In this document: positions 11,157 to 21,543 of the stretch, in pieces | How positions within the stretch are numbered: the first letter of the stretch is position 1 | How the letters are laid out: each line of letters opens with the position of its first letter | Assembly: GCA_021234155.1 (NCBI GenBank) | Contig: JAJEKV010000003.1 | Location: forward strand, 28,319,166 to 28,383,165 | Origin: Isoetes taiwanensis | Lineage: Eukaryota; Streptophyta; Lycopodiopsida; Isoetales; Isoetaceae | Length of the DNA: 64,000 bases | Direction of reading: 5' to 3' | The notes under the pieces: generated by a model | Seen by the model: the letters and a program-made list of their open reading frames with translations, nothing else | Database searches by the model: none | What the model was told of the DNA's origin: nothing | Program-made: the position numbers and the translations under genes

Positions 11157-12089
11157 GTCATCGAGAATTCTCCTGTTATGTCCCTCCCATGCATAGACTA
11201 CATCATTTTGCCACATGATATGGAGCCCCGTCAGAATGCTGCATTCTCCGTGCAATATTCAGGGGAGGTATTACTCCAATTTTACTTCCTGTCAAACCTA
11301 CCAAATCCGCTTCTGTTGGATCCAATACGGAACTAAGAGAACATGAAATAATCGACTAAAACACACAAAGAAACCGCAGTTCAATCTTAATATTCCACCG
11401 ATTCAATCAGTTTCAAGCAGCCCAACATGCATTTTCTAAAGGCGAGCTTGAAAGAAATTAAAAGAGGGCAACAAAGACTGAATGGGAGGGAAGAAGGGTA
11501 GACTACACTATAGCGCCATAGCCAAAGTCTGGGCAAGCGGGGTTATGGTACCCTTGAAAAGCAAGGGAGGACATGGTACCTGAGACAAGGCGCAAGACGA
11601 CGGCGCCGCATGGCTCCATAGCTAGCTAAGCCAAGCTAAGCTAAGAAGAAACGGCCGGCTAGTGTGAAAAGGGTGTTTTCGGAGAGCTCATATGTAGTGT
11701 GAACAGGGTTTGTTGTGAACTCGATCGGTTCGAAGATGGTACAAAAGAAACGGCTTCTAATCATTGAGTTGAGACACCCAGCATTCTAAACGTGGAACAA
11801 AGGAAAGCTCTTCCAGCTTGGGAGGTGCGCCCTCAAATTTTTTTTTGGCAACAATTCTAAGATAGGCCTAGCCGTGAGCTGCAAACTCTCTACAGAAAAA
11901 GGTAAATTTTTTACATAATTTAAGCTAGCAGAGAGCAGTAAGCAAAAAAACGAGCTTCGAGCTTCGTGGTAGTTTTTTATCAAAAAAAACTCCTTGAGAA
12001 TTTTTTCTATATCAGAAATTCTTGATTTCAACATGTAGGCTTCAAGGGTTTCCATTATCATTCACTGGACCTAGCCAAAGGGCTTTAGT
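11157..12089. other. Promoter/5' side of the membrane-protein gene, otherwise empty
   Basis: The sequence just right of 11156 should hold the 5' UTR and promoter of the minus-strand gene. A short AAGCTAAGCTAAG tandem lies at about 11627-11644. I see no other gene, RNA or repeat. Confidence 0.4.
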
Positions 12090-12185
12090 GTCCTTCCAAA
12101 CATCCCATAAAATTGAAATAATACAAAAAGGATTAGCATGGCCCCTGTGCAAGAATGACACGTGTAAATCGAGAAACAGTCCAAA
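12090..12185 (+). pseudogene. U6 snRNA pseudogene
   Basis: The 96 bases follow U6 spliceosomal RNA from its 5' GTCC to the 3' GTCCAAA. Long identical words are ATAAAATTG, GATTAGCATGGCCCCTG, GCAAG, ATGACACG and TAAATCGAGAAA. The AGC triad region is kept, but the essential ACAGAGA box reads ACAAAAA, the 5' stem sequence is altered and no T-run terminator follows GTCCAAA. I see no plant upstream sequence element or TATA box at the usual distance. It is therefore a retro-copied or decayed U6 and not an active gene. Confidence 0.88.
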
Positions 12186-12252
12186 GGGATTTAGCAGATG
12201 CACCATTTTTTCTCGTGACCGATGTCATGTTTTATAGTTGGTTCCTTAGATT

Positions 12253-12420
12253 GGACAAGTTTCTTGCTGGATCTAGCTCAGCCTACTAGCTACATATTCC
12301 CCCTCCATTCTTATAGCTACCTCCTTGGTTTGAGTAATTTTTTGGACATAATCTACAAGTTTTTTTTGCTGGATCTAGCTGAGCCTACCAGCTACATATT
12401 CCTCCTCCATTCTTATCAGA
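12253..12420. repeat. Imperfect duplication, period about 102 bp
   Basis: GCTGGATCTAGCT(C/G)AGCCTAC(T/C)AGCTACATATTCC occurs at 12266 and 12368, each followed by a CTCCATTCTTAT block. Confidence 0.75.
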
Positions 12421-13570
12421 AGTACTAAGGAAATTGCTATTTTTAGTAGAAATTTTTTTTGTCTTTCTATTGTAGTGTGAAATGTCAAATCCAGACAATA
12501 AATTGCAAGACTTCCGGGAAATTTTCAGAAATTTTTGGTTCCCATCCTATGTTTATGGCTTTCTAAATGTACCGACATCGCTCTTTGGTTCTATCCCAAT
12601 CATTCTTATATTGCACATCCTTATACCAAGAGCTATTTTGGCATTCTCCCACTCGTCTATTACCTAACAACAATGACATTGCTCATTGGTCTTATCCCAT
12701 TCACCATTATACCATGTCCTTATGAAGGTCTTAAGCTTCCCTAGGAACGTCCAGCCACATTTCAAGATTTTACAGCTTTGCAATTTGCCATTTGTCATTA
12801 TTCGGAAAAGTATATTTTCATTGCAGCCCTTCAAACGTAAAGATTACCCTAAGTAGCAGACAAAAACTTCAACATCAATGCCTCAAGTTTGTTCCGATTT
12901 GACATAACTTGGTGTCAAAGATTCGTAAAACCAAAAATACATGAGTAAGAGACAACAAGCAAGTCGAAGATGGAGACTTGTAGTGTTCTCGAAAAGCATA
13001 CTGAAAATCAGTGCCAACGACCAACATGTGAACATGAGAACCTTAACGTCATCTTTTGTCTTGGACCATGTCACAACCCACCAAGGCAACAATTGTCATT
13101 TGATTTGCTAACATTTATCTTCTAGAGAGAAACATAAGTGCATCCAGCTTTTTCGCCATGTGTCCTCATGTGCCTTCATGTATATCTCAAAAGTACAAGA
13201 GCATCTTTTTTCAAAACCCATTTTGGCCTACAATTATTTGATTACATTATGTAGCTAGTTACCATGATATGGCTTTTGCTTTAAGTAACATAAAAAATAT
13301 GACAAGATGAAGGAAGGTAATTGATATAGCCAATGTGCGTGGTAGTGTTTGGCAAAGATATTGGTGTGTCCTGTGCAATCATTATCTCAGAATGAGAGAG
13401 CTAGATAGGTTGGTTGATTGAGAGGAACTGACCTTTATATGAGTAGATGGATGTTTGAAGTGTTATGTTGATTCTCAATATGTTATATTACATGGTTATA
13501 TGTTACTCTGATTCTGCACCTCTTGTGCCTGGGGAAGGGGGTAGTGACCTAGAGGCTTGTAGATGTATAG
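12421..13570. other. AT-rich intergenic DNA with one old duplication
   Basis: Two diverged copies of a block starting GACATCGCTCTTTGGTTCTATCCC (about 12572) and GACATTGCTCATTGGTCTTATCCC (about 12673) lie about 100 bases apart. Nothing else is supported; the short open frames show no recognisable domain. Confidence 0.4.
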
Positions 13571-14218
13571 ATGCTTCTAGCTAAAGTCCTTATAAATCCC
13601 ATTAGATTCAACCTGGGCATAAGAGCCCACCTTGTCGCAGATGATGTGCTGTGCTTGAGCACAAGACAATGCAATTATGGGGGCAGGATCTTGTTGAGTG
13701 CGACTATTGGGGTCCTTACAGTGAACTACACTTATAGTATGTCGCCATATGTGGGCAGGGTAATGGGTATGACACCACCTGGGTCAGTGATGATCCCTGG
13801 TACTAGCATCAGACAAACAGGTACCTTGCAACAATACATTAACACCCTAAGGGGAATCTTTGCAAGGATCAAAGAGATGCCATCCCACATGCAAGTGAGC
13901 TATTTTGATGACAGTCTTAGGGATTGTATTCTCAAAGCACATGTCAGACAAGTAGGTCCTGGAGACTTTGAGTCTGCAGTGTCCTTGGAAGGATTAGCGG
14001 ATGATGAAACTAAGAAGTCTCAATTTGGCTCTCGTCGTTTTCAAGAATGGAAACAAAGGAAGATGGAGAATAAGAATGGGAGTTCTAATAAACGTCCCCG
14101 AATTGCTCAAAGCACTTCAAGCTATCCTCCCAATAATGATAAGGACAAGGGCGAGACCTCTTAAGGGAAGAAGTCCACAAAGCCATTTGCTTGTTACAAT
14201 TGTGGAGCAAAGGGGCGT
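13571..14218 (+). pseudogene. Ty3/Gypsy gag fragment ending in a cut zinc knuckle
   Basis: The plus-strand frame includes a Gypsy-type capsid tail, recognisable from QTGTLQQYINTLRGIFARI and then the SYFDDSLRDCI block, followed by a basic linker and CYNCGAKGR, the first half of a CCHC zinc knuckle. A stop codon at 14162 interrupts the linker, and the knuckle is cut off at about 14218, where a T-rich tract begins. Gag would package element RNA. The upstream ~50 codons do not look like gag and may be foreign. No pol follows, so it is a truncated relic. Confidence 0.75.
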
Positions 14219-14436
14219 ATTTTTTTTTCCTTTTTTTTTTTTTGAAGGAATGAAGCTTTTTAGTCATTAATTATGGAAAATAAAAGAACATAGAGTTGAG
14301 ATCATAGAGAATGATCATCAAAATGTATAATTGAGTTAAAAACACTCAATTCAATTGTAGGAAATTGTCTGGAGTTTGAACTTTAAGCACAAAATATTTA
14401 GACAATTCAAAAGATGGAAAATATAGCCTTTTCAGC
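14219..14436. other. T-run and AT-rich junction between two relics
   Basis: A T-rich run (14221-14244) abuts the broken gag, and the remaining bases are AT-rich with no feature. This is the junction between the Gypsy fragment and the following LINE. Confidence 0.5.
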
Positions 14437-16854
14437 GGGGTGCTTTATGGGCCACAGTTCGGAATAAGTTGCGAGCCCTTGGTGGGTTGCAGGTCGCTTG
14501 GTTGTTGTTAGGGGACTTCAATATGGTAGAGCGAGCAGAGGATCGCTCTGGTTCTGGAACCCAGGTTGTGCATGGGTTTGAGAGGGACCAGTGGTCTCAT
14601 TTGTTGCAGGATTTGGCCTTGGTTGAGGTCCCTGGAGACTTGTCTTTCACCTAATGTAATAGGCAGATTGGTGCGGGTGCCTTTATTGGGCCAGAAGAAC
14701 AGGTCAAGGCATTGCCTATATTAAGCTTGACTTTGCCAAAGCTTACGATAGTGTCCGTTCTTGTCTGCCATGATGTTAGCGCGGGCGTGGTCCATGCTTT
14801 ACGAGAGACGATCATGAAGTCGCATAGGTCAAAGACGGGCTATGGTGGTGTGCGAGGTGAACCCCGCCTTTTTCTCCTTAGGCGAGAGGGTGCGTCAGGG
14901 GTGCCCCTTTGGCCGCTTTTTGTTTACGACAGGGCGGAGGCTTTGTCTCGCTTGTTTTTCTTTGCAGGTGGAGGAGGGAGTGGTGGATGGGCTTCGGATG
15001 CAGGATGGTAGCCAGCAGATTATTAACCAGTTTGCCGATGACAGAAGAGAGGAATTTGCGGAATGTGAAGGGTTTCTGGATACTTTCTCCTTGGCCTCAG
15101 GCATTCTTCTGAATTGGGGTAAGTGCTCCGCATTATGGGCCCAGCTGACTCCACTTCCCCCTTGTTTGGCTCTATTCCCTTAGAAGGTGCTTCCAGGTAA
15201 TGTGTGTACTAAGCTGTTGGGTATTCCCTTTGGAGGGGATGTTTCCATGGGGAGGGTGTGGGATGAGATTTTGCAGGGGTTGCAGAAACACCTCAATTGG
15301 TGGAAGGGTAGCAAGTTGTCCATGGCAGGTAGGATCACTATTGCCAAGTCGGTATTTTGTAGCACTCATGTGTATCTGAAAGATCTGCGATGCTAGCTCG
15401 AGAGGGTAAGATAGTGCTTTGGATAAGATTGTTCAAATTTTTGTGGGGCGGGGATGATGAAGGGGCGGTTGTTAAGGTGGCTTGGTGGAAGTGTCGCCCG
15501 GGAGGATGGGGGCTTGGCCATTCTGGATTTTATTTGCATAGTAAGGTGTTGGTCTCCAAGTTTGTTTGGAGCATTCCGCAGGATGGAGCATCTTCTCGGG
15601 CGCTTGCCGCTCTTGCATTGCAGATCTCTTCGCCATTTGTGTGGCGTTTGGGAAGCCGTCGTCACATGTGGAGTTGCCACAGGCACTTTGTTGTATGGTC
15701 TCCGGCCTTTCCCACATGCATCCCCTTTTCTCCACGGGAGTGTTGCGGGCTTGGGATCATGTGCGTGTGCTCTTCCAGCTAGATTATGCCTCGGTTTATC
15801 ACCACTCTTCTCCTTTCTTGTGGGTTCCTACCCCCCTGCAAGACTTGCCCTTTGGTCGCCACTATGCATGCTCGGGACGCTAGAAGCCCATTGGAGGCGA
15901 CTCTTTGTGCTCACCTTGGAGGATTGGTATTGGGGTGGTCAGCTAGCTTCGTGGGAATGCTTTCAAGCTCGCCACCGAGAGGCAGTGGGAAGGCTATTTG
16001 GGAACACGTGGGCGGGGAGTATTCTCGCTACACATACCTATAGTCCCTCGGGATGATGTGGTGGTGCGGGTTTGGAAGGTTCATCCGGATGTTGTGTCTT
16101 CTTGCTTTGTGCGGTCTTCTTATCGGGTCTTTGGCTATTCATGACACACCGCCCCTTCGGCAAGTGGTCTTTGCGGCTTCGGGTTCTCGATGGTGCTTTC
16201 GGTTTGGACGTGGACATGGAGCTCACTTCCCCCCGGAAGGTTAGGGTGCTTCTGGGGGTGGTGCACCGCCAGTATCGTCGGTGAATGCCCTTGTGAGTCG
16301 GTTTAGGCCGGTGTGAGCCCCTCTCGCCCGTGTTGTGGCCTTCATCATGAGACTATGGAGCATTGTGCGGTTTTATGCCCTCACTTGCGGTCTGCCGGGA
16401 TTGGGTTAGGGCTCGTTTCAGTGAGATTGACTAGCCAGCGATTCCGCTTCATGTGTATCCTGGTGCTTGGCCGCTCTTGCAGCAGTAAGCCTTGCATCTG
16501 TGCGTGGCTTGGTTGGTGTGGCTGATTTGGAAGCGGCGGCAGTTGTGGATCTTTCAGGGGATTCAGCAGTCTGCAGCCTCTCTGATTCCTCGACTCAGGT
16601 ACAAGATATTTCAAAGCTTTCTGGTGTTCCCAGGAGTAGTAGAGCGGAAGTTTGCCATTTGGCGGGACTTCTTGGGTGTTGTAGATGGTGATGGTCGGTT
16701 TGTACGGCAGTAGAGGTGCAGTTTTTCTGTGAGTTTGTTGTGGAGTGTCGAGGTATCGCTGTCTCTTTGGGGCAGTTCTCTATCCTCCTCACTTGTTTTG
16801 TAACATTACCATTCTTTTAATATATTGATGACACAGTTGTTCAAAAAAAAAAAA
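14437..16854 (+). mobile_element. GC-rich LINE, internally deleted, with poly(A) tail
   Basis: Plus-strand pieces are in LINE order. The endonuclease Asp motif LLLGDFNMVERAEDRS is at about 14506. It is joined by an internal deletion to RT motif A (IKLDFAKAYDSVR, about 14725). Then come RVRQGCPFG (about 14890) and the YADD equivalent QFADD (about 15030). The SMAGRITIAKSVFCSTHVYL block is near 15318. A C-terminal RT-linked zinc finger (CCGLHHETMEHCAVLCP) is near 16330. Stops and frameshifts occur throughout. The element ends in twelve A residues at 16843-16854 after TATATTGATGACACAGTTG, the signature of retroposition. It is much richer in GC than its neighbours, suggesting a different source family from the other LINEs here. 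Confidence 0.88.
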
Positions 16855-16859
16855 CATCA

Positions 16860-17531
16860 GAGAAATTCTGCAGGTAGACCGTCCAGATCAAATTTGTTCC
16901 ATAAGGAAAGTAACTCATGAAGCTTTCTGCAATCACTGTAGAGCCAAGAACCTGGACAAAGCTGAGACAAGATAAGAAAAACAAACAAAGGTCAGAAGTC
17001 ATAGGTATCAAGGAAGTGGAAGTAATCACGAAATTGTGGCTGCAGGATAGGTCTGCCATTGCTTCCCCAATTGACTAACTCAACAAGCCGGTCCGAGTTA
17101 CAAGTGGACATGAGGTGAATCATGGTACCATAGCAGTCTGTCCTGCCCCTATAATAATAATAGCATTCTCTGTAGAATTCGAACTGTTGATCTGTCATGT
17201 TGGCGCTGTTGTTTTCCAGAAACCAAAACAGAATAAACATGAGATATGTTTCTTTTGAGAATTCACTGCCCCATATAATTTCTCTCTGCTGTACTTGCTG
17301 AATAGATTGACTTAATCTGCCTCTCACTTAGCCTGACCACATATTATAATCCCAGATTCTGTGCACTGATAATTTCCTTGAATGATATTTAGCAACTTCA
17401 GTGTCATCAAGGTCGAGATTAAGCTTGTACTTGCAGTTCCTCAGATAATCTAGCATCAAGGGTGGATGGCAGAAGAGTTTGAAAAAACCATAAAAACCAG
17501 AGTAATTCCCAACTGTAAACCAATTATTATC
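16860..17531 (-). other. Open minus-strand stretch after a LINE C-terminus, unrecognised
   Basis: Below 17531 the minus-strand frame of the LINE C-terminus continues to 16992 with only one further stop (TAA near 17331), reading an acidic Tyr/Phe/Leu-rich sequence (for example FYRECYYYYRGRTDCYG). It is not a domain I recognise. It might be an unusual C-terminal extension or 3' UTR of that LINE, or a separate gene fragment. The poly(A) tail of the neighbouring LINE ends just to its left, so that LINE may have inserted into it. Confidence 0.35.
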
Positions 17532-18458
17532 TTAGTGAAAACCAGAGCTTTTGTACTTGTGTGCAGTAGCAGTGAGCTCAATATCGAATATAACTTGCCA
17601 TTTAATCCACAAAGGAGAAAGATTGTGTCCCCCATGCAGACATCTATTTCTGTGCTTCCAGACATTCCATAAAGCAATAAACGGGATTGAATTTTTAAAT
17701 TTATTATCAAACATAATAAAGTTAACAATACTCCCTTGTTTTCTGATATTAAAGATCTGCTGAAACCAATTCCAGAAGCTAGAGATCTTTGGGCAATTGA
17801 AAATATGATCAATGTCCTCAGTGCCATTACAATGCAGGGGGCATAAAGAACTTATGACAGAATTATTAGGATCATTGGCAAGCAAGTGATGTCTACAAAA
17901 AGTCTCCATGTTTGGAATGCTTTTATTAGCAGGCAACCAAATAAAGTAGGTAATTTTTGGAGCACAATAAGAGTTCTACACATTTCTAAAAAGAGCAGTT
18001 CCAGTGTCAACAGAAAGATTCCAGTAAAGGCAGGCTTTAGATGATTGATTGGTGTTAGCCAGAAAATTGTAGACATTAGCAACTTTGTAGATATTCTTGT
18101 CTTTGTGATACCAATCAATCTGAGTTGATAAGGCATTATGTAGATTGTGATTGGAAACCTTACTAACAATATGTTTAAATAAAACCTTGTCAGAGGAGGT
18201 TCCATTTATAATTGCTTTAAATCTAGTTCAAGTCATCCATCTGCCATTGAACGAAAGATCCCTAAGCTTATTAATACCAAAAGAACTCCATTTTTTGTAT
18301 ATTTTGGGATGATTTATTGCTGAAGGAATCATATCAATTTTGGCTAAAGATGGATTCCAGAACATGCTCGTGTCATTATGGAATTGATTGATGAACAAGA
18401 CTCTCATCACTATACTAAAGAAAATCTGAGATGCTTCTCGCATGGATTGGCAAGACAA
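17532..18458 (-). pseudogene. LINE ORF2 C-terminal fragment with RT-linked zinc finger
   Basis: The minus strand reads FWNPSLAKIDMIPSAI and INKLRDLSFNGRW (18370-18240), YKVANVYNFLANTNQSS (about 18095) and then the zinc-binding block CPLHCNGTEDIDHIFNCP (about 17845-17800) followed by ALWNVWKHRNRCLHGG. This is the region downstream of RT in plant L1-like elements. Its AT content and style resemble the LINE at 31.8-34.2 kb, which stops before this part. A frameshift near 18200 and a stop near 17990 break the frame. RT itself is absent; the right end abuts Gypsy integrase sequence. Confidence 0.8.
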
Positions 18459-18925
18459 ATTACAACACCAGTTTCAAAATTGCCACTGGCCACACTCCTT
18501 TCAAATTAGTCTACGACCAAGAGGCTCTTATGCCCTTTGAATTTGTCCTTCCGACTCTTCGTTTCCAACTGACTATAGCACATAATCCACCTGCAGCACT
18601 TAAGGAATGAGTTTTTCAACTAGAACAGTTGGATGAACTTAGGAGAGATGCTTATCTTCGCATTCTTACTGTGTAACAGTTGCGAAAATCATGGCATGAC
18701 AAATACCTCAAAGCCAAAACATTCAAACAAGGTGATTTAGTTCTGCTTTATGACTCTAGATACAAAATTTTTTCGAGCAAGTTAAAATTTCGGTGGTTTG
18801 GTCCGTATTAAATTCTTCAAGTGGTGCAACCCAGTGTTTTCAAATTGGCAGAGTTAGATGGCACCCTGCTACCTGCTCTGGTTAATGGTTTTCGCCTCAA
18901 ACAGTTCCATACAGATGACACGACA
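18430..18925 (+). pseudogene. Ty3/Gypsy integrase C-terminus
   Basis: The frame reads KTNYNTSFKIATGHTPF (core-domain end), then LKAKTFKQGDLVLLYDSR and SSKLKFRWFGPY, the GPY/F module of Gypsy integrases, and NGFRLKQFH. Three stop codons (near 18608, 18674 and 18809) interrupt it. Integrase would insert the element's DNA copy. RT and RNase H are missing to the left, where LINE sequence abuts at about 18430. A TGTTGGCATTGCCC at 19014, preceded by GAGAAAAACAAAA, may be the start of its 3' LTR, but no partner is visible. Confidence 0.85.
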
Positions 18926-19085
18926 ATTCATTCTGAAGATCAACAAACACATTCAGATTCTGAACAAAGTGAGTAGAAGCATATTTATATTATATTTATC
19001 GAGAAAAACAAAATGTTGGCATTGCCCATATACTTCCGCTATGGGTTGAGCCCTATTTACAAAATCCTACTAAAAAAGGGGATCC

Positions 19086-19313
19086 CTACTCCGGGTTTGG
19101 AGCAGAGGTCACACGGAGGATGTAGTAGAGGCACTGCTCGTGGTCCCAGCGAAGGTGGATCACCACCTCCATTGGGTTTGTCAGCTCAGCCATCCCGGCA
19201 CACCAGCCATCCATAGGAATTCCGCAATTGCGGAGCTTCCAGAGATCTAGCGCATTCATCTTCGCGGTGATCCATTCGTTACAGTTTTGCGGCATAGTAC
19301 ACTCGAGATCCAT
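19086..19313 (-). CDS. Hypothetical 75-residue protein downstream of a TATA box
   Basis: An open frame begins at ATG 19313 and ends at TAG 19086, starting MDLECTMPQNCNEWITAKM. I do not recognise it. A good TATA box (TATAAAAAG, minus strand 19359-19351) lies 38 bases upstream, which would give a very short leader. The sequence has several Cys and Trp residues, no transmembrane segment and no signal peptide. It could be a first exon of a gene whose remainder was displaced by the Gypsy relic on its left, or an LTR-encoded leader frame of that element. The spacing to the plus-strand coding start at 19833 would make the intervening 500 bases a possible two-way promoter. Confidence 0.35.
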   Translation of the reverse strand: MDLECTMPQNCNEWITAKMNALDLWKLRNCGIPMDGWCAGMAELTNPMEVVIHLRWDHEQCLYYILRVTSAPNPE

Positions 19314-19350
19314 CTTCACCAACTGATACTTTCTGCTTGCCCACTGTTCG

Positions 19351-19359
19351 CTTTTTATA
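19351..19359 (-). promoter_or_regulatory. TATA box of the 19086-19313 frame
   Basis: Minus-strand TATAAAAAG sits in a locally GC-balanced stretch, 38 bases before the first ATG. It is the only strong TATA match in this direction nearby. Confidence 0.4.
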
Positions 19360-21543
19360 GCCAAACCGCCTAAAGCTCTGCCGACGTGGACCAATCACAA
19401 ATTTGCTAACGTGGTTGCATGCAATGCAATTTCTAATTCCAGATTCCTTATCCGGCCGCAAATCTCGTCAAGGTACCTTCTGCCATTCATTTTTATGATA
19501 TCCCCTTCTCGAGTTGCCTGCATTAATTGTTATTCCTTCATCCTACGCCCGTCAGTCATTATTACTCGTACCTTCACCAAGCTGCCACATCCTACCGTTC
19601 ATTCTTGTTCATCTCGACCGTTCCTTTGCTACCGCTTGGGGACTTAGCCAAATTTTTGCCTCCCAACCGTCTCCTTCCGATCTGCTGACACCTGGCACCA
19701 TCCACGGCTCAGCTTCTTCTCCTCAAATAGCCTTCCGCAACACCCGCGCGCCCTAAACCTTTTCGCATTTCTTTCGTCCTCCGTCTTCTGCTCTCCACCC
19801 TCCGGCTTCCATCCTTCTCTTTGCTCATCGCTATGGCCGCTTCGCCTAAGTTCCCCACTCTTCAAACAGGGATCCAGCTCTGTTTGAGTCGGTGGTTTTT
19901 TCTACTCCCACTCTCAGAGATCCTTTGGAAGGTCCCAGTCGCGAAGTTGCAGAACGCACAGGATTATTTGAGTTCTCTCGGTAAGAATACCCGGCGCCAA
20001 ATCCCCTCCAGCTCCGACAATTTGTTGCTCATCTGGTCAAGACCAACGCAGGTTATCTCACAGAAGTTGATCACACTCGCATATCCTCCTCACTCCGGCT
20101 CTTCTTGCAGAGGTATTTCATTTGCCCATCCGCAATCCTTCTTTAACTTGGGCTGCTCTACAGGATCAGGATGTTACCCAGTATGGCCAAACTCCTTATG
20201 CGGCCACCACTCATAAGCTCACCAACATTGCCAAACCACATGAAGGCTTTGTGAAGTTTTTGTGGCGTAAGTTCTTTGGTTACTCCATCAAGAACACCCA
20301 CATCAATAAGCCGTTCTTCCATACTGCTATAATGGCCATTCACTCTCCGCACCATCTTGATTGGCCTCAAATTTTGTTCTACCGGTTGTGCTATGAAATT
20401 GATAGAATCCGTCATTCTCCTGCCTCTGGTTTAGAATCTGCTATGAGTGCTCACATGCAAGCCCTCATTGGTCATTGTCTTCCTATTCCCAGTCAAGGTT
20501 CTCCCACAGATTTGGATGCCGATTCTCAGTCCTCCATGAAACAACCATCCAACATTATTTCTGTTGTCAGGAATCTTCAAGAAGACATTTCCCGTCCTCA
20601 TCCATCTTCTTCTCCTCCACATCAGCAACAACGTGAACCCATCATCCATGTTCCATCCTCTCAGTCTACCGAAATCCAACATTCCCGTTCTCAGCAAGTT
20701 TCCCAAAATACCCACCCCATCCGTCCACCACCGTCATTGCCTCTTCAACCCCTGCAACCCCCACTTTCACGACGTGTCCTCTATCAATATCAGCAAGATG
20801 TCCAAGAATGTGTGCTCAAGCTTCAGGACTCTCAAGAGAATTTTATGAATGGAATCCAACATTACATGGATTCCACGGATGCTCTTCAAAGAGAACTTGA
20901 CATTGCCACCACGCAAGTTCAGTCTCTTGTGAAGACAGTCTCCAAACTAAACATGTTGCCATGTTACATGCCCGTGAGGCTCTCAAAGCAGAAGAAGAAC
21001 GGACTGCCACGCTTGCAGATCAGCAGGCTTAGTTGCAGACCATCATTCAAGAACTTCTTGCCCAGCTAAAGGATAAGGATAAGCTCCTTATTAACCTCCA
21101 GACCATGTACACAGATCTCTCTACAGGGTACAACAGTCAGTTACAATAGATTGAACTTCGAGATGCACGCATCTCTCTTCTAGAAGGCCAAGTATCAGCA
21201 CTTCAAACTCAGCTCACGCCTTTACAGGCTCAGGTTGTTGAAGCTCAGAAGCAGAAACTCATTACTGACACAGAGATTGCTAGTCTTCAACTTCAGCTCT
21301 CCACTCAGGCTCCTTCCACTTCTCACGCCACGCCCTCACACCGCCGGATCCGTGATCAATCCCGCCTCCTCATGGACAAAGATAACAAAATCCGGGATCT
21401 AGAACACCAACTCAATCAAGCTCTCCAGTCTGCTGAAGAAGCGCAGAGTCAACATGAAATATACCTGCAGCTGGCTATGACAATTCCACAGGATTACTTC
21501 GCTCCTTCTAGTTGCTTGGATTATATTGTCTCACGCCGACATA

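Noticed and set aside
13571-13770. NYGGRI word suggesting a dynein heavy-chain fragment
   Set aside because: Only this short word matches; the flanking residues and order do not, and the frame continues into Gypsy gag.
19014-19833. 5' LTR of the coiled-coil element
   Set aside because: No part of this interval matches the 3' LTR at 24789-25324, and there is no primer-binding site.
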